Origin: Alnus glutinosa
Lineage: Eukaryota; Streptophyta; Magnoliopsida; Fagales; Betulaceae
Length of the DNA stretch: 64,000 nucleotides
Direction: 5' to 3'
Assembly (NCBI RefSeq): GCF_958979055.1
Contig: NC_084891.1
Location: 28,888,001 to 28,952,000 of the forward strand
Shown one piece after another: positions 1 to 11,765 of the stretch (the stretch's first letter is position 1; each line of letters starts with the position of its first letter). The translations under genes and the position numbers were made by a program. The notes under the pieces are model-generated. The model was not told where the DNA came from and ran no database searches. It worked only from the letters and a program-made list of their open reading frames with translations.

Positions 1-723
1 GAAATACTCATATATTTCGTTAAAAAAAAGAAAAAAGAAAAAATGATAAGCTGATAGGAAAAACTAAATTTAATCATTTAATAAATACTTTAACACTCCC
101 CATCAAGTGTAAGCTCAAAATCCCTTCTAATATGTGAGGTCCGTGAAATATTTAATTGAAATAGGAGGAAAATGAATAAGACATAGTTCAAACTCATGAC
201 TCATGCTCTGATGTCATGTTAAATTACCACTTATCCTAAAAATTTAAATTGATAAAAATAGTTAAATTTAGTCATTTAATCAATAGTACTTTAACCATTA
301 ATAGTTGTGATAAGAAGGATTAATTGGTGGATATATCTTAATTAAGTCTAAAATTAAAAGTTTTAGGTTTTAAAGCTAAATAATATTATAATACACTACA
401 GATCGAGATTTTTCAAGGCAGTGTGGTATGCTTAGACAAGTCCATAAACTAATCGAGAAATACTAAAAATTATATTTTATTTCCCTTTATTGATGTGGAT
501 ATTGTCAAATATATAATTATTAGATCTATCCTTGTTAAGAAAAATAAATATATAAAAATCATGGGCCGACAAGTTGTGGTCTAACGAAGTTCACAATGAA
601 TGTTGCAACAAAAATTACAAGATCTTTATTGAATTAATCATGGCTGCATTAACAGGGTGATGAAAAAAGAAAATGTAATCTTCAATGTTAACGTAATTTT
701 AATGACTGTTTTGATCATAGGAG
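1..723. other. AT-rich intergenic sequence, no gene seen
   Basis: No conserved reading frame, RNA gene or clear terminal repeat is visible. The stretch is AT-rich with short A/T runs and lies downstream of the minus-strand SAUR gene. It probably includes that gene's 3' UTR near its right edge. Confidence 0.5.
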
Positions 724-1152
724 CTACATGTATGCATGCATCAGAAGCCATGGATGATGGATGGATATTTGACGACAACTTAACCCTTCAGAGACTGCTG
801 CACAAGAGGGTAGCGACATTGCCATGATCATGTCGAGCTCTGAGACACAGCTGGTTCGGACCACTGAGATAACGTAGTCCATGAAAGCTGCGTCGCACGG
901 CAAAGTGATTGGCCCATCCCTCGGTAGCCCAAACTCCTCCTCAGACATTCTGAATAGCTCTTTAAAGATTTTGCTGCCCAAACAAGCCAAGGGCACCACA
1001 AACCGCTTCTTATCGGCGGTATATACCACAAAGTGACCCTTATGAGTTTGCCTATAGCTCTGTTTTGGCAGTGGGATGGCTCTCCTCCGATCAATGCCGG
1101 CCATTTTCTTCCACTTCCTTACCATGGCGATGAGTTTTCTCAAGCTGATCAT
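724..1152 (-). CDS. SAUR-family auxin-responsive protein (SAUR61-68-like)
   Basis: Single-exon gene of 142 residues, normal for this intronless family. The N-terminus MISLRKLIAMVRKWKKMAG matches the SAUR61-68 type. The SAUR core is about residues 38-100 and shows GHFVVYTADKKRFVVPLACL, then the motif F-x-E-L-F-x-M-S-E-E-E-F-G and LPCD. SAURs of this type are short-lived early auxin-response proteins that inhibit PP2C.D phosphatases and so favour plasma-membrane H+-ATPase activity and cell expansion; this is family knowledge. The first ATG gives the family's usual start. A TATA-like run lies about 120 bp upstream. A second SAUR lies 2 kb away in the opposite orientation but is divergent, so they are not a recent tandem pair. 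Confidence 0.9.
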   Translation of the reverse strand: MISLRKLIAMVRKWKKMAGIDRRRAIPLPKQSYRQTHKGHFVVYTADKKRFVVPLACLGSKIFKELFRMSEEEFGLPRDGPITLPCDAAFMDYVISVVRTSCVSELDMIMAMSLPSCAAVSEGLSCRQISIHHPWLLMHAYM

Positions 1153-1270
1153 ATTGATGAGGAAACATGCATGCAGCGGCTACAAACAACGACGTCGTAG
1201 GACTAGCAAGCTAGGTATATGGTTACTGGAGAGGTTGTGGTATGATCAGTAGAATGCCCTGCAGGGAACT

Positions 1271-1281
1271 TATATATATAT
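1271..1281 (-). promoter_or_regulatory. TATA-like box of the minus-strand SAUR gene
   Basis: On the minus strand the sequence TATATATATAAG lies about 120 bp before the SAUR ATG, a plausible core promoter position. This is an inference from position and composition. Confidence 0.45.
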
Positions 1282-1302
1282 GAACCGAACTTCACGTTTC
1301 AG

Positions 1303-1338
1303 CCAAAACCATGTGCTGATTGGAACACATGGTTTTGG
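1303..1338. repeat. Perfect inverted repeat upstream of the SAUR gene
   Basis: The arms CCAAAACCATGTG (1303-1315) and CACATGGTTTTGG (1326-1338) are perfect 13-bp complements around a 10-bp spacer. The repeat sits about 25 bp upstream of the TATA-like box on the minus strand, so it could be a palindromic binding site or a chance fold. Confidence 0.6.
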
Positions 1339-2044
1339 ATGTGGGATCGATTGTTCTGGATTTAATGCTCCCAGTAGTTGTACGTGGTGGGGGCCAAGTG
1401 ATCACATACATTAGATTTTGCCATTTTGGAGGTTCAACTCATTAATAAAATAAAATTTCAAAGTATTTTTTAAGATTTTAGGGAATTTTTTAAAAATTTG
1501 GATGCATGGGCAGTAAGGCCATGAGTACGTGGTTCCGCCCTGACCACAAAGAGTTCTGGTGGAAATTAACTGCAAGGCCAACACCAAACATGGAGCTAGC
1601 TCAACTATATATATGGCTGCATGTACGTGTAATTGAGGCACATTTGGTAGACAAATAGTGACCAATCCTAGAGGGAAAAGAATTTTACCAAATCTTCCAA
1701 ATTAATTTACAATAAGCTAATTGCATGTTTAGTTTAGCGGTTTTGAGACGTGCGGTTTTATTTGAAAATAACAATTTAAAATGTAATTAATAAAAAAAAC
1801 AATTTTTAAAATCACTGTTAACTGTTTGGTAAAAAATGTATATTAAAAGACTTATTTCTGTCAATTTTAAAAAACACATTTAAAGTTTAACCTTTAAAAT
1901 CGTATATTTTTTAAAAAATGCATTAAGAATTTTTTTTATTTTAATATTTTTAAACCGTATTTTTTTTTTTATAAATAAACTTTCAAATGGGACATTTTTC
2001 TAAAAAGAAAATAAAATAAAAAGCGCCGCTATAGCAATTTTTCA

Positions 2045-2083
<39 letters not shown>

Positions 2084-2342
2084 CGATTATTTCCCTAAAA
2101 GTATAGAAATTAAACTTGGAATGCCTATCCAAACTCGACCGCAGCAAATACGATTGAAAAGGCCAAGTGTACAAGAGCCAAGCGGCAATTCCGCAATTGT
2201 CAGTACTTTTTGCACTGGGGGGGTGGGTGGTGATGAACCACAGTTCTTGCAGAGCCTACCAGAGATTGATAACTTGGCCCACTAAACACCAATCATTATT
2301 CTAGCTATGATATATCAGGTGGCTGCCAGCAGTTTGCATACA
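1339..2342. other. Intergenic, low-complexity and MITE-like AT-rich sequence
   Basis: There is a long T-run near 2047-2078. At roughly 1720-2000 there is A/T-rich sequence with GCGGTTTT and AAAATCACTG words resembling stretches near 5410-5500, 12650-12860 and 55690-55940. It may be a dispersed repeat family. No gene is seen. Confidence 0.3.
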
Positions 2343-2670
2343 AAACCGACAAACCGCTTTAGAGGTAACGACCTACAAAAAAGCATTAGTGCACATGTGT
2401 TACTATTCTTTTAAAAAAGAAGTCAAATTTGCATATGAAATCGATGGAAACGCACTAAATTGGTGAGTATCCGAACCGGATAGAATCTAAATACGAAATC
2501 GATAAACTGCTTTAGAGGTAACGATTTAGGAAAGGCATTAAAACATCTGTGTTATTACTAAAAGATTAGGTAATGACCTAGAAAAAGCACTAAACATCTG
2601 TATTATTATTCTAAAAGATTAGTAAAGTTTACATCTAGAGTTCTTGTAGAATCTACCGGAGATTGATAGG
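2343..2670. repeat. Degenerate short tandem repeat
   Basis: A unit with the words CGCTTTAGAGGTAACGA and AAAGCATTA...CATGTGTTA recurs near 2345, 2500 and, shortened, 2570. A sentence-like flank (GTTCTTG, AGA, CTACC, GAGATTGATA) appears before it near 2240 and again near 2640. This indicates local duplication. No coding potential was recognised. Confidence 0.5.
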
Positions 2671-3111
2671 AGCCTGACAGAGTGATGTCTCAGAACCAAG
2701 AATACCCTCGGCGGCTATGACCCTAGAGATCCTCATGTTTCATCACAAATTATGCATAAATTTCAAAATTTGAAAAAGATTGCTGTTTTTGCTCAGATCC
2801 CACTTTGATAGCCTAATTAAGCAAAAACAGCACCAAACAGAAAAGATAAAAACTAGATAATTCATCGAAGTCTATCTATCATCCTTCAATGGCCTCATTC
2901 TTGCCCAAGTTCTACAAGCCTCCGGCCACAAGTAAGTTGGAGATAAAACTAGAGCATTGGCTCACGCATTTAAAGCACATGTTGCTTTTTCTTGCGTGAT
3001 TTTTAGCAAAAGGTCCCCCCAACAACACAATGTCACAAGGCACCACATTGCCTCCACACATAATCAATCTTTAGTCTTATCATTTCAACCATCTACTTCC
3101 GCCCAACTGCC

Positions 3112-3120
3112 TATAAATTA
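3112..3120 (+). promoter_or_regulatory. TATA box of the plus-strand SAUR gene
   Basis: TATAAATTA lies 76 bp upstream of the SAUR start codon, a typical spacing for a short-leader SAUR gene. Confidence 0.55.
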
Positions 3121-3187
3121 GAATCTTAACCATCTAGTTCAACTTACCCATCAAAGCTTCAAAATCTTCAGAAAGATCAATGGCTTC

Positions 3188-3463
3188 ATGAGCATGAAGA
3201 GAAGTTCTAAGAAGTTAAGTGAGATTATAGAGAAATGGAGGAAGAGGAAGAAGGGTTACTTTGCCGTGTATACAAAGGAAGGCAGAAGATTTGTTGTGCC
3301 TCTCTACTACTTGAACCATCCTATTTTTCGGGTGCTGTTGGAGATGGCCGAGGAGGAGTTTGGGTCAACCATTCTTGGGCCACTACAAATTCCTTGTGAG
3401 GAAGGATTGATGGACTTCATTCTCTCTTTATTGAGGAAGAATCCTCCTGGCAACTCTCCATGA
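3188..3463 (+). CDS. SAUR-family auxin-responsive protein
   Basis: Intronless gene of 91 residues, a usual SAUR length. After a basic N-terminus (KRSSKKLSEIIEKWRKRKKG) the SAUR core reads GYFAVYTKEGRRFVVPLYYL, then F-R-V-L-L-E-M-A-E-E-E-F-G and IPCEEG. Inferred role: auxin-induced growth control. The chosen ATG is the first one in frame. An ATG 8 bp upstream, at 3180, opens a three-codon reading frame whose TGA overlaps the gene's ATG (ATGA), so translation may depend on leaky scanning or re-initiation; alternatively the real N-terminus was altered. A TATA box lies at 3112. Confidence 0.88.
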   Translation: MSMKRSSKKLSEIIEKWRKRKKGYFAVYTKEGRRFVVPLYYLNHPIFRVLLEMAEEEFGSTILGPLQIPCEEGLMDFILSLLRKNPPGNSP

Positions 3464-4255
3464 ACACTTGTAGGGGACCTTCAACATCCTCGATTTTGAT
3501 TTTGTTGACATTTCCGAGGATAAACTCTTGTACATTGAAAAGAATGTAAGACTAATTTCTCACGAGTAAGGCTTGCTTTTGTGTTTTGTACACACAAGAC
3601 GCATGTTAAGAGTGACACATTTGTAATTAAGGGCTCTCTTTAACTTGTGTCCTATGTGTTGTATTTATTTCTTTTTGTGTGGATTGGCATAGTCATTTAT
3701 TTATTTTGGGCATATAACGAGTTGTGCAAATTTTTTGTGAACACTTGAAAAAGTACTTTCACCCTTTATATAAGAAGAGTTGGTCCATTAGACTTCATTA
3801 TGTCAATAAGTGAAAATATGGTTTAGATACTAGTCTCCTCTATCATGCACTTGGGGGATATCAGACAGACAATGGAAAGTTCGTCCTCTAACAATGGAAG
3901 TATGTCGTTCACATACTTGGTCTACACATGCTACGAAGGAAGAACATAACTATTTTTTGTGTTATTCTAACACCGTGCACAGTAACAGGACTCGAATTTC
4001 TAGCTATTATTATTGTTGTTGCCATTCATTCATTTCCTCCTGTGTGGAGGAAAAACACAGCAGAACAAAAATTTGTCTGATCATCAAGTAGATATATATG
4101 GCTTTTCTGTTCAACCAAGTTAACTTCTCACAGAAAACAGAGAGCATAAACCACAATGTCAAACCAAAATAACAAGCACATATGATACATGACAGCATAA
4201 AATGCCTGCAAACATGGGGTTTAATAATCTAAATAAGCAACGAAATGCAAACAGT
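3464..4255. other. SAUR 3' flank and spacer to the CoA-ligase gene
   Basis: Unique-looking AT-rich sequence that should hold the SAUR 3' UTR at its left and the 3' UTR of the minus-strand 4CL-like gene at its right. The short reading frames here have no recognisable homology. Confidence 0.4.
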
Positions 4256-6883
4256 TCAAAGCTTGGAGGTTGCAAGTTGTATTAGATCCTTCCTAAGAAT
4301 CTTGCCGGAGGGATTCTTGGGTACAGTAGCTATAAATGCAACTCTCCTGATTCTCTTGTATGGAGCCACCTGCGAAGATGACAGCGGATCAATACAGTGA
4401 TAACAAAGAATTTGTGCCTAGAGATTCAACAACACAACTCATATAAAACTACTTCAGGCTTCAGCTCACCTGTCCCGCTATGAAATCCATGACTGCACCC
4501 TCAGATAAATTACTTCCAGCTTTTCTTACCACATATGCCATGGGACACTGTCCAGCCTCCTTATCAGGAATCCTAAAACAAAAGAACTTAGACTGAGGCT
4601 CTGTTTTTCAACCTTTTTTTAAAAGGAGCAGGTAAATTACATATTAATCTCTAGCAAAGCCATCTATAAGATTCACAAGGACGCGTAAATTACAATGAAA
4701 AAAGAAGTTTATCCATATACTGTATAGAAAAAGCTAGAGTTTTCAAGTTCTTTTCTTGTCAATGGAGAAGAAGACTTACGGTATAACAGCAGCATCAGAG
4801 ATTTCTGGATGAGTGAGCAACAAGGCCTCCAGCTCCGCTGGGGGAACCTGGTACATTAAAATACAAATCAGCATATTTTTCAAGATACAATTTTTCAGAA
4901 CTAAAGCAGAGGAATGCTGGAAAGAAAGGCCAAATTAAAAGAAAATTATTGACCCATGTCTCACCTGATATCCCTTGTATTTAATCAGCTCCTTCAACCT
5001 ATCAACCACAAAAATGAAGCCATCATCATCAATGTAGCATAGATCTCCAGTTTTCAACCATCCCTCTGAATCAAGAGTTAATGCTGTCGCCTCGGCATTA
5101 CAGAAATAACCTGCAACAACAACATTCCCGGTATTACTCAAGTAAATCTTCAAGACATGGCAAACACCTTTTGACATTTTACCATCAAGCAATCTGGAAT
5201 AAACATTAGCAACAAGATGAAGGAACAAATCAGAAGAGATATGTGCTGCAGGCAAACGTCGGTCTAAATTTTTTGGTGGAAGGCCTAAAAGAGTATGACA
5301 GAAATGTTGCCAATAAATACTACATAACATGCCCAACCATCAGTTGCCGAAGGAGGCATGCAGGATGCAGCCACCATGCACTCACCACTTAACCAAGGCA
5401 AAGGGGCGCCTCTTAAAAATGCACGATTTTAATCCTTAATTACATTTTTAAAAATTACGTTTTTAAATCGCTTAATCCTTAATCCAGATGTGTCAAATTG
5501 AGTACCCCATCATAGCTCAGTTTTCATGTACACAAATTCTTATCTAATTCTTTTTTTTTTTTAAAAAAAAGTCTAATAAACTTACTACACCCCCCCTCTA
5601 CTGTTACAAATTAATAATATAAGATTGGATAAAGAAGAAAATTATATTTCCACTGTACCTTTCATGATGGAGGGACCTCTAAGCCAAAGCTCACCGGTTC
5701 GGTTCACCGGCAGAGCCTTACCGGTCTCCGGATCCACAATCTTCGCATTCATGCCCGGCGACAACAACCCTGCCGTACCGTACCTTCTACTCTCCTCCAG
5801 CGAGTCCGTGGACGCCCCGACCCCCGTCGATTCCGTCAACCCGTACCCCTGAAGAATCGTCACCGTCGGATACCTCTCCACGAAGCCTTCGATCACCTCC
5901 TTCCCCAGTGGAGCCCCACCCGACAAAACCGACTGCAGCGAGCTCAGGTCGTACTTGGCCCGTATCCGATCCACGCCGTTCACGAGCGCCACCAGTATCG
6001 GCGGCACGAGCGGGAGGTACGTGACCCGGTACTTCTCGATCGATGAGAGCATATCGTGCAGCTCGTACTTGGAGAGGATCACCACCGTCGTTCCCGAAGC
6101 TAGCAGGGCTAGCGCGAACACGGCTAGGCCGTAGATGTGGAACATAGGGACGGTGCAGATGAACCTGTGGTCTCCATCGTCCAAATTGAACCGACTCAGC
6201 ACGATCTGAACCATCGCTATGAGGCTCCTGTGCGAACCCACCACGCCTTTGCTCGCGCCGGTGGTGCCTGACGAGTAGAGCAGAGTCGCCGTGTCGTCCT
6301 GGTCGACACGGTCCCTGACTCGGGGCCCACTCGGCTGCTGCTTCAGCATTTCCTCCAACGTGGCCACGATTCTCGCGTTTTGAACGGCTGGGATTGACTG
6401 CTCGTCGAGGAGGACGATCCGGAGGTTCGACCCGGCAAGTTTGGGGACGAGTTGGCGAGTCGTGAAAGCGAGGACCGGTTTCGAATCGGCGATTTGCTTG
6501 GCGATTTCTCGGGGGGTATTGAGGGGATTCGTGGTAGTTATTACGGCGCCGAGGGACATGACGGCGAGGCACACCACTGGGAAGAAGATGGAGTTGGGGG
6601 AGAGTAGGAGGATGACCTGGCCTTTCCTGACGCCCATGTTGGAGAGACACGTGGCGACGGAATCGACGGCTCTCCAGAGTTCGGCAAAGGTGAGCTGGCT
6701 GCCGGTGGAGGCGTCGACGAAGGCGATCTTGCCATGGTGGGCCCGGGACGAGATGAACGTGGTCACGTCCAGTGAATGGTTCGGTGGGTGCACGGTGGGC
6801 TTGCGCTTGCTGTAGAAGATGGAGTTGGAATTGCAGAAACCGCTCCTTTGATCGATCACCAGGTTGCTGCTACTCTGCGCCAT
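4256..6883 (-). CDS. OPCL1: 4-coumarate:CoA ligase-like / OPC-8:0 CoA ligase-type protein, peroxisomal
   Basis: Minus-strand gene, exons 6883-5659, 5110-4965, 4847-4780, 4572-4470 and 4369-4256, all GT-AG and in frame, giving 551 residues. It belongs to the ANL superfamily: the AMP-binding P-loop [10 protein letters not shown] is at 204-213, QGYGLTES near 350, GELWLRG near 396, and GWLKTGDL leads into the C-terminal hinge and [10 protein letters not shown]. The last three residues are SKL, a canonical PTS1, placing the enzyme in peroxisomes. The segments [19 protein letters not shown] and KGYF-N-EAT resemble OPCL1, which activates the jasmonate precursor OPC-8:0, rather than phenylpropanoid 4CL. 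Exact substrate is not readable; another acyl or aromatic acid is possible. Exon 1 is GC-rich compared with its surroundings. No break is visible. Confidence 0.9.
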
Positions 6884-8315
6884 TACGATACGACGCCGCT
6901 TTCTTCTCTGATCTGCTGCCTCTTACACTCTGATTTTTCAGCTCGAGTATTAATAATTTAATATTGGTTGAATAGCTGACCCTTTTGACTACGTGCGCCG
7001 ACTAGTGTTAAGAACATGGTCGGAGGCGTTTTCTTGGGGCTACTGTGGCCGTTGGATTTGCTTACGTGGTGTGTTGTACGTACGATCTCGGCTGAGAGGT
7101 CCTTTTCCGGGGATTGGGGATTTAGCCACGTTTAGTTGTGGTGATTGGTGGCCGGTGAAATGAGTTGCGAACCTTTTTTCCTCAAAAATTTCACGTGTTA
7201 ATCGCAGGCGTATTTCCCTTATCTTATTGTCTCAATGTCTTTTATCTGATACCGTACCTGGTGGCCGTTTAGACGTCGTCAGGAAAATGATAACGTTGAA
7301 CATGCTGTCGTTGAGGAAAATATTATTATTATTAATTTTTTTTTTTTAAAGGAAACATGGGTAGAGGGGGTCAATCAGAAGTTCAGAACCAACAGAGAGG
7401 GGCTTAGATGGCCTTAATATAGAAAACGAAATAATACTTGTTTTTTAAATGATTACTCTCTAACGTGAGATTGAAAAATATTATTAATATAAAATTCATA
7501 AATTAATTTGTCTAAAATTTACTAGTAATTTTTATCGTTATATTAAGAAATAAGCACTTTAAAACATATATAATATTTAAAAATTTGCAGGTATTTACCT
7601 AAGACGAATCAAACTTTAAAATGATCCAATCTCACCTTGTACATAAAAGAAGAAAGCCGACGAGTAGGGATTAATGAACATAAATCTCATCCTCTTAGCA
7701 TACAAAGTATAACATACGAAATATGATATGTTGTCACCTCATGATACAATTATTAATTTCTTTTTATAAAACAAAAAAATCACAAAATTATATAAATGGA
7801 TTGAAGTCTAGTTTTGTGTTTCTTATTTTTTTTTTTTTAAAAAAAAAAAAAATCAATATTTATACCAATAACTATGTCTTTAAGTGAACAGAATATCATT
7901 CCTCATAACATTATCTTGAAAATTCCTAATAAGGAATGTGCATCTCAGATAGGCCTATCTTACGCTTTTTGCCCAATAAAGAACCCAAGCAACAGGGCAA
8001 TGCTGAAAGAGTCAACTGAATCTACCTCTATAAGTTCTCTTTTTCACTCTTTTTTAAAAAAAAAAAAAAATTATATTTTTAATTTAGCGTTGCTCCATAT
8101 AAAGAGGACGGTCGTGACTCCTGAGAGTCAGAGAAATAATGGTTTGGGAGGCATTTTTTATTTTTGGTTTGAAAAAAATATTTTTAGGTAACATAAAGAA
8201 TAAAATAATTCTTATATTTTTAGGTGTATTTTATGTTTTGAAATGTTCCTCAATATTTTTATTTTGAGAAAAAAAAAAAAAAAAAGAAGAGAAAATCAAA
8301 CAAAGACATTATTGT
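6884..8315. other. Bidirectional spacer between the CoA-ligase and NDUFB2 genes
   Basis: The first few hundred bases should hold the minus-strand ligase promoter; a CCAAT word followed by TATTAAATTATTAATA on the minus strand lies near 6945-6975. The rest is AT-rich with A/T homopolymers. No gene was recognised. Confidence 0.4.
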
Positions 8316-8378
8316 CTGGCCCATACATTCAATGGACCACAATCAGATAAATATAATTGGGCCTCAATTGGGCTCAGT
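8316..8378 (+). promoter_or_regulatory. Cluster of TGGGCY site II-like elements before NDUFB2
   Basis: The cluster contains one GGCCCA (8318 region), one TGGGCC (near 8359) and one TGGGCT (near 8371), 120-180 bp upstream of the NDUFB2 ATG. Site II motifs of this form are known in promoters of nuclear genes for mitochondrial respiratory proteins. Function here is inferred. Confidence 0.55.
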
Positions 8379-8497
8379 ACAACGAGATGTTTTCTCTTTT
8401 TCTGTTAATCTTTCCGTTTTTTGGTGCTAAGCTTCCACGGATCAGTCTTCGCATCCCGACCATTTCCGAGTAAAGGTTTGCGCAGAGAGAGAGAGAG

Positions 8498-9564
8498 ATG
8501 GGAGGAGGCCATGGAGAGGGCACAACGTACAAGGGCTTCACGGTGCACCACCCAAAGCGCTGGCACGCGCTCACCGGGAAGGGCATGTGCGCTATCATGT
8601 GGTCAGTGTTAGCCCACTTTCTTTCCTCTTCTTCTTTATTTCAATCTATTTTCTATTAACAAAACCCTAATTTCGTTTTCACAATCAATCACTTGGTTGT
8701 ATACCAATTTGGTACCCCAGATCTGCATGCTTAATATTATTTATTGTAATCTGAAATTTCATTTTAGGGTCGGAAGTCGGAAAGGAGAAAATGCTATGTA
8801 GACTGTGTGAGTGTAACATTGATTAACGCGTATAAAACGAGTAATTTTGTGGACATCTGCGTTGTAAGTGGGTTATTTAGCTGTTGAAACCTGGGTTCAA
8901 GCTTAAACATAAAACTTTTGATTTGGAGGCATGCCTTGTAACAATGAAAGTTCATTTTTTTTTTTTAGTTCTTTTTCTTTTCTTTTGCATAATTATGGGT
9001 TTCTGGATTCAATAAAATGGTTTTCCTTGCTCCATTTTAGTTATGGGAGTATAAAGTTCTGCAAAAAAAAAAAAAAAACTTTATTTACTTATCAAAAAAA
9101 TAAAGTTCTGCAAAACATTCAAATTATACAACAAGTATATAAACTTCTCCAAATAAAAGGGGCAAAGGCTATATTTGAAGACAAAATTAGCTGATTAGCG
9201 TGTGTATGAAAATGACAGTAATGGTATCCGTCGATGGGTCTTTCAAAATTTGATGATGAAGGGATTTAATTTTTTATTTAATTTTAATTGTTCCTTTCAT
9301 TTGCTGGTGAGTTTATGAATTTTTTGAAATTTATATGTCAGGTTTTGGGTGCTGTACAGGGCCAAGCAAGATGGTCCTGTAGTACTGGTAAGATTGAATT
9401 TGGCTCCAGCTTTCAATGTATTTTTTTGAGCCCTTTTTCGTTATTGTCTGCTTTTCCAACTTGTTTTCTCTTTTGTGTTGTGCCTTTAGGGTTGGCGACA
9501 TCCTTGGGAGGGCCATGGGCATGACGATCATTCCCATGGCCAAGGCCATGGCCATGAACATTAG
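8498..9564 (+). CDS. NDUFB2: NADH dehydrogenase [ubiquinone] 1 beta subcomplex subunit 2 (complex I)
   Basis: Exons 8498-8601, 9342-9387 and 9490-9564 join in frame to give 74 residues, close to the plant family length. The start MGGGHGEGTTYKG, the core FWVLYRAKQDGPVVL and the segment GWRHPWEGH are the conserved plant NDUFB2 blocks; the tail is His/Gly-rich (HGHDDHSHGQGHGHEH). It is an accessory subunit of the membrane arm of mitochondrial complex I, with a single short hydrophobic segment (MCAIMWFWVLY). A GA-rich leader precedes the ATG. The TAG stop is immediately followed by GTACCT, a possible splice donor, which suggests that the 3' UTR continues in a further exon at 12959. Confidence 0.92.
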
Positions 9565-11187
9565 GTACCTTTTATCTTTCTTTGCTTGTTTAAGGTTCAA
9601 TCAAATGAGTTGATTGGATTTTTGCTTCTTGTTTAGAAAATAGTAGAGGAACTCTTATTGCTTTCATTTGGTTCTTTATGGATGAGTTTTTTTCATAGGC
9701 AATACTCATTGAATGTCGAACCTTTTTGTTTTAAATGGGTCATGCATAGTGGCATATACTCCATGGATACATGTGCATATTCTAAATCTTGCTTTATTTT
9801 GGACATGGCTCTAATATGTTGAAAAGAATCTGCCATCCAGCCAAACTAATTACAATTTAGTTTTTAAACCAAGATCCTTGGAGGAATTGTTGTATGTTCT
9901 GCTGTGTTTAGTGTGTTGATAATTTTGGTGAAGGTTGAATTATTGGATGGTCAATTTTTATGTCTTAAGATGCGACTGTCAGGACACAAAAGGCTTTACT
10001 TTTTTAAAAGAGAAGAGGGGAGGGGGGGAGGGGGGGGCATTGAATGAATGAAATTTATTGAACAAGTATTTTTAATTTATTAGTATGCATCTTGTCATCT
10101 CTATCTATCCACTTCTTACCCTCTTATGGGTACTGATATCAGTACAGAAACTGGCAAATTAGTTAGTGAACGCATTGGTTTCTAGATACGCACGAACAAT
10201 TTTACAAGAAAACCAGCAGAGAAATATTTAAGCCACAGGTTGGCCGTACACTTTACTCTCCATAGATTCAGCATAGTTTTATTAAGGATCGTCTCAGTAT
10301 CCTGTGAGTTAGTGTCCACAATAGAGATCTTTGCCACTTATAACCCAAGCCTGACAGCCCGAAATTCATGATGGAACACTATAGCAGTTTTAGTTGCACT
10401 AGGTAGGGGTGTACAAGCGGTTATAACCGGCGGTTATTGGCTAAAACCGCTAACCGCCTAGCGGTTATTTTTTTTTACCAACCGCAACCGCTAACCGCCT
10501 AGGCGGAGGCGGTTATTTTTATAACCGCCGGTTAGCGGTTATAACCGGCGGTTTGAAACCGCTTTCAAATTCTGGTTTTGGGCCGGGTTTAGACCGGTTT
10601 TGGGCCGGGTTAAAATCAGTTTTGGGCTACTTTTTATACCAGTTTTGGGCCGGTTTTGGGCCATTTTTTGTACAGATTTTAATTTTTTCAAGAAAAAAAT
10701 TTATTACTTTTTGGGCCTTTTGTCCTTTGTTACAAAATTAATAAATCTAAATACAAAATTACAAATCCAAAACACATAACCAAATTCAAATCTAATTTTT
10801 CAAATCCAAATAACCAAATTCAAAACCAAAAAATTACTAATCCAAACATATTCTAAATTCCAAAGGTAACTCCTTAAAAGTGATTAAAGCATTTCGTAAT
10901 AAATATCACTCCCTAAATTGGAACATCCTCCCCATCATCATTGATATTAATTCGTTTTCTCATTTACAAAGCAAATATATAATCTGAGTAAAAAAAAAAA
11001 CTTTAGAATCATAGAAGTAGTAGACTATCTTCATCATTGATTTCACCAGTAGCATTTCCATCCTCTCTTCTTCCGCTCTATCCTCCCATGCATTAAACTG
11101 GTTCTTTGATCTGAGCTTGATCGTTCATCTTCTTTTCTTCTTCATTTTTTTTTTTTTTTGAGAGAAAATCTTTTCTTCTCTTATTTG

Positions 11188-11282
<95 letters not shown>

Positions 11283-11721
11283 CACAACAACACCACCCAT
11301 ATTTTTGAACGATCAGTGAAAAGGGAACGTGCACAAGTATGGGTCTCAAATTGGGATATGTATTATGTCAAACACGTGGATTTCACAATCAATAGACATA
11401 TATATATATATATATACACGAGATCGGCAGAGATGAGAGGGCAGAGATGACTTACGGCTGAGATGAGATGGGCACTGGGCAGACGAGGGGGCGGCGACAA
11501 GGCGGCTGAGACGAGATCGGCAGAGATGAGAGGGCAGAGACGACTTACGGCTGAGACGAGATGGGCACTGGGCAGACGAGGGGGCGGCGACAAAAATGAA
11601 AATGGAATGGGGAGACCTAAACCTAAAACATCTGAGATGAGATTGTTTATATATATTATCAAAACGGCGTCGTTTTGGGCATTGCTGAATGCCCAAAACG
11701 ACGCCCCTTTAGGCTCATGTC

Positions 11722-11765
<44 letters not shown>

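Noticed and set aside
5787-6650. 287-codon frame overlapping exon 1 of the CoA ligase on the same strand
   Set aside because: The residues are Arg/Pro/Gly-rich frame-shadow of the AMP-binding domain; the ligase frame has all family motifs.
11346-11696. Proline/serine-rich frames in the small hAT
   Set aside because: They are produced by the 93-bp tandem duplication and run into microsatellites.
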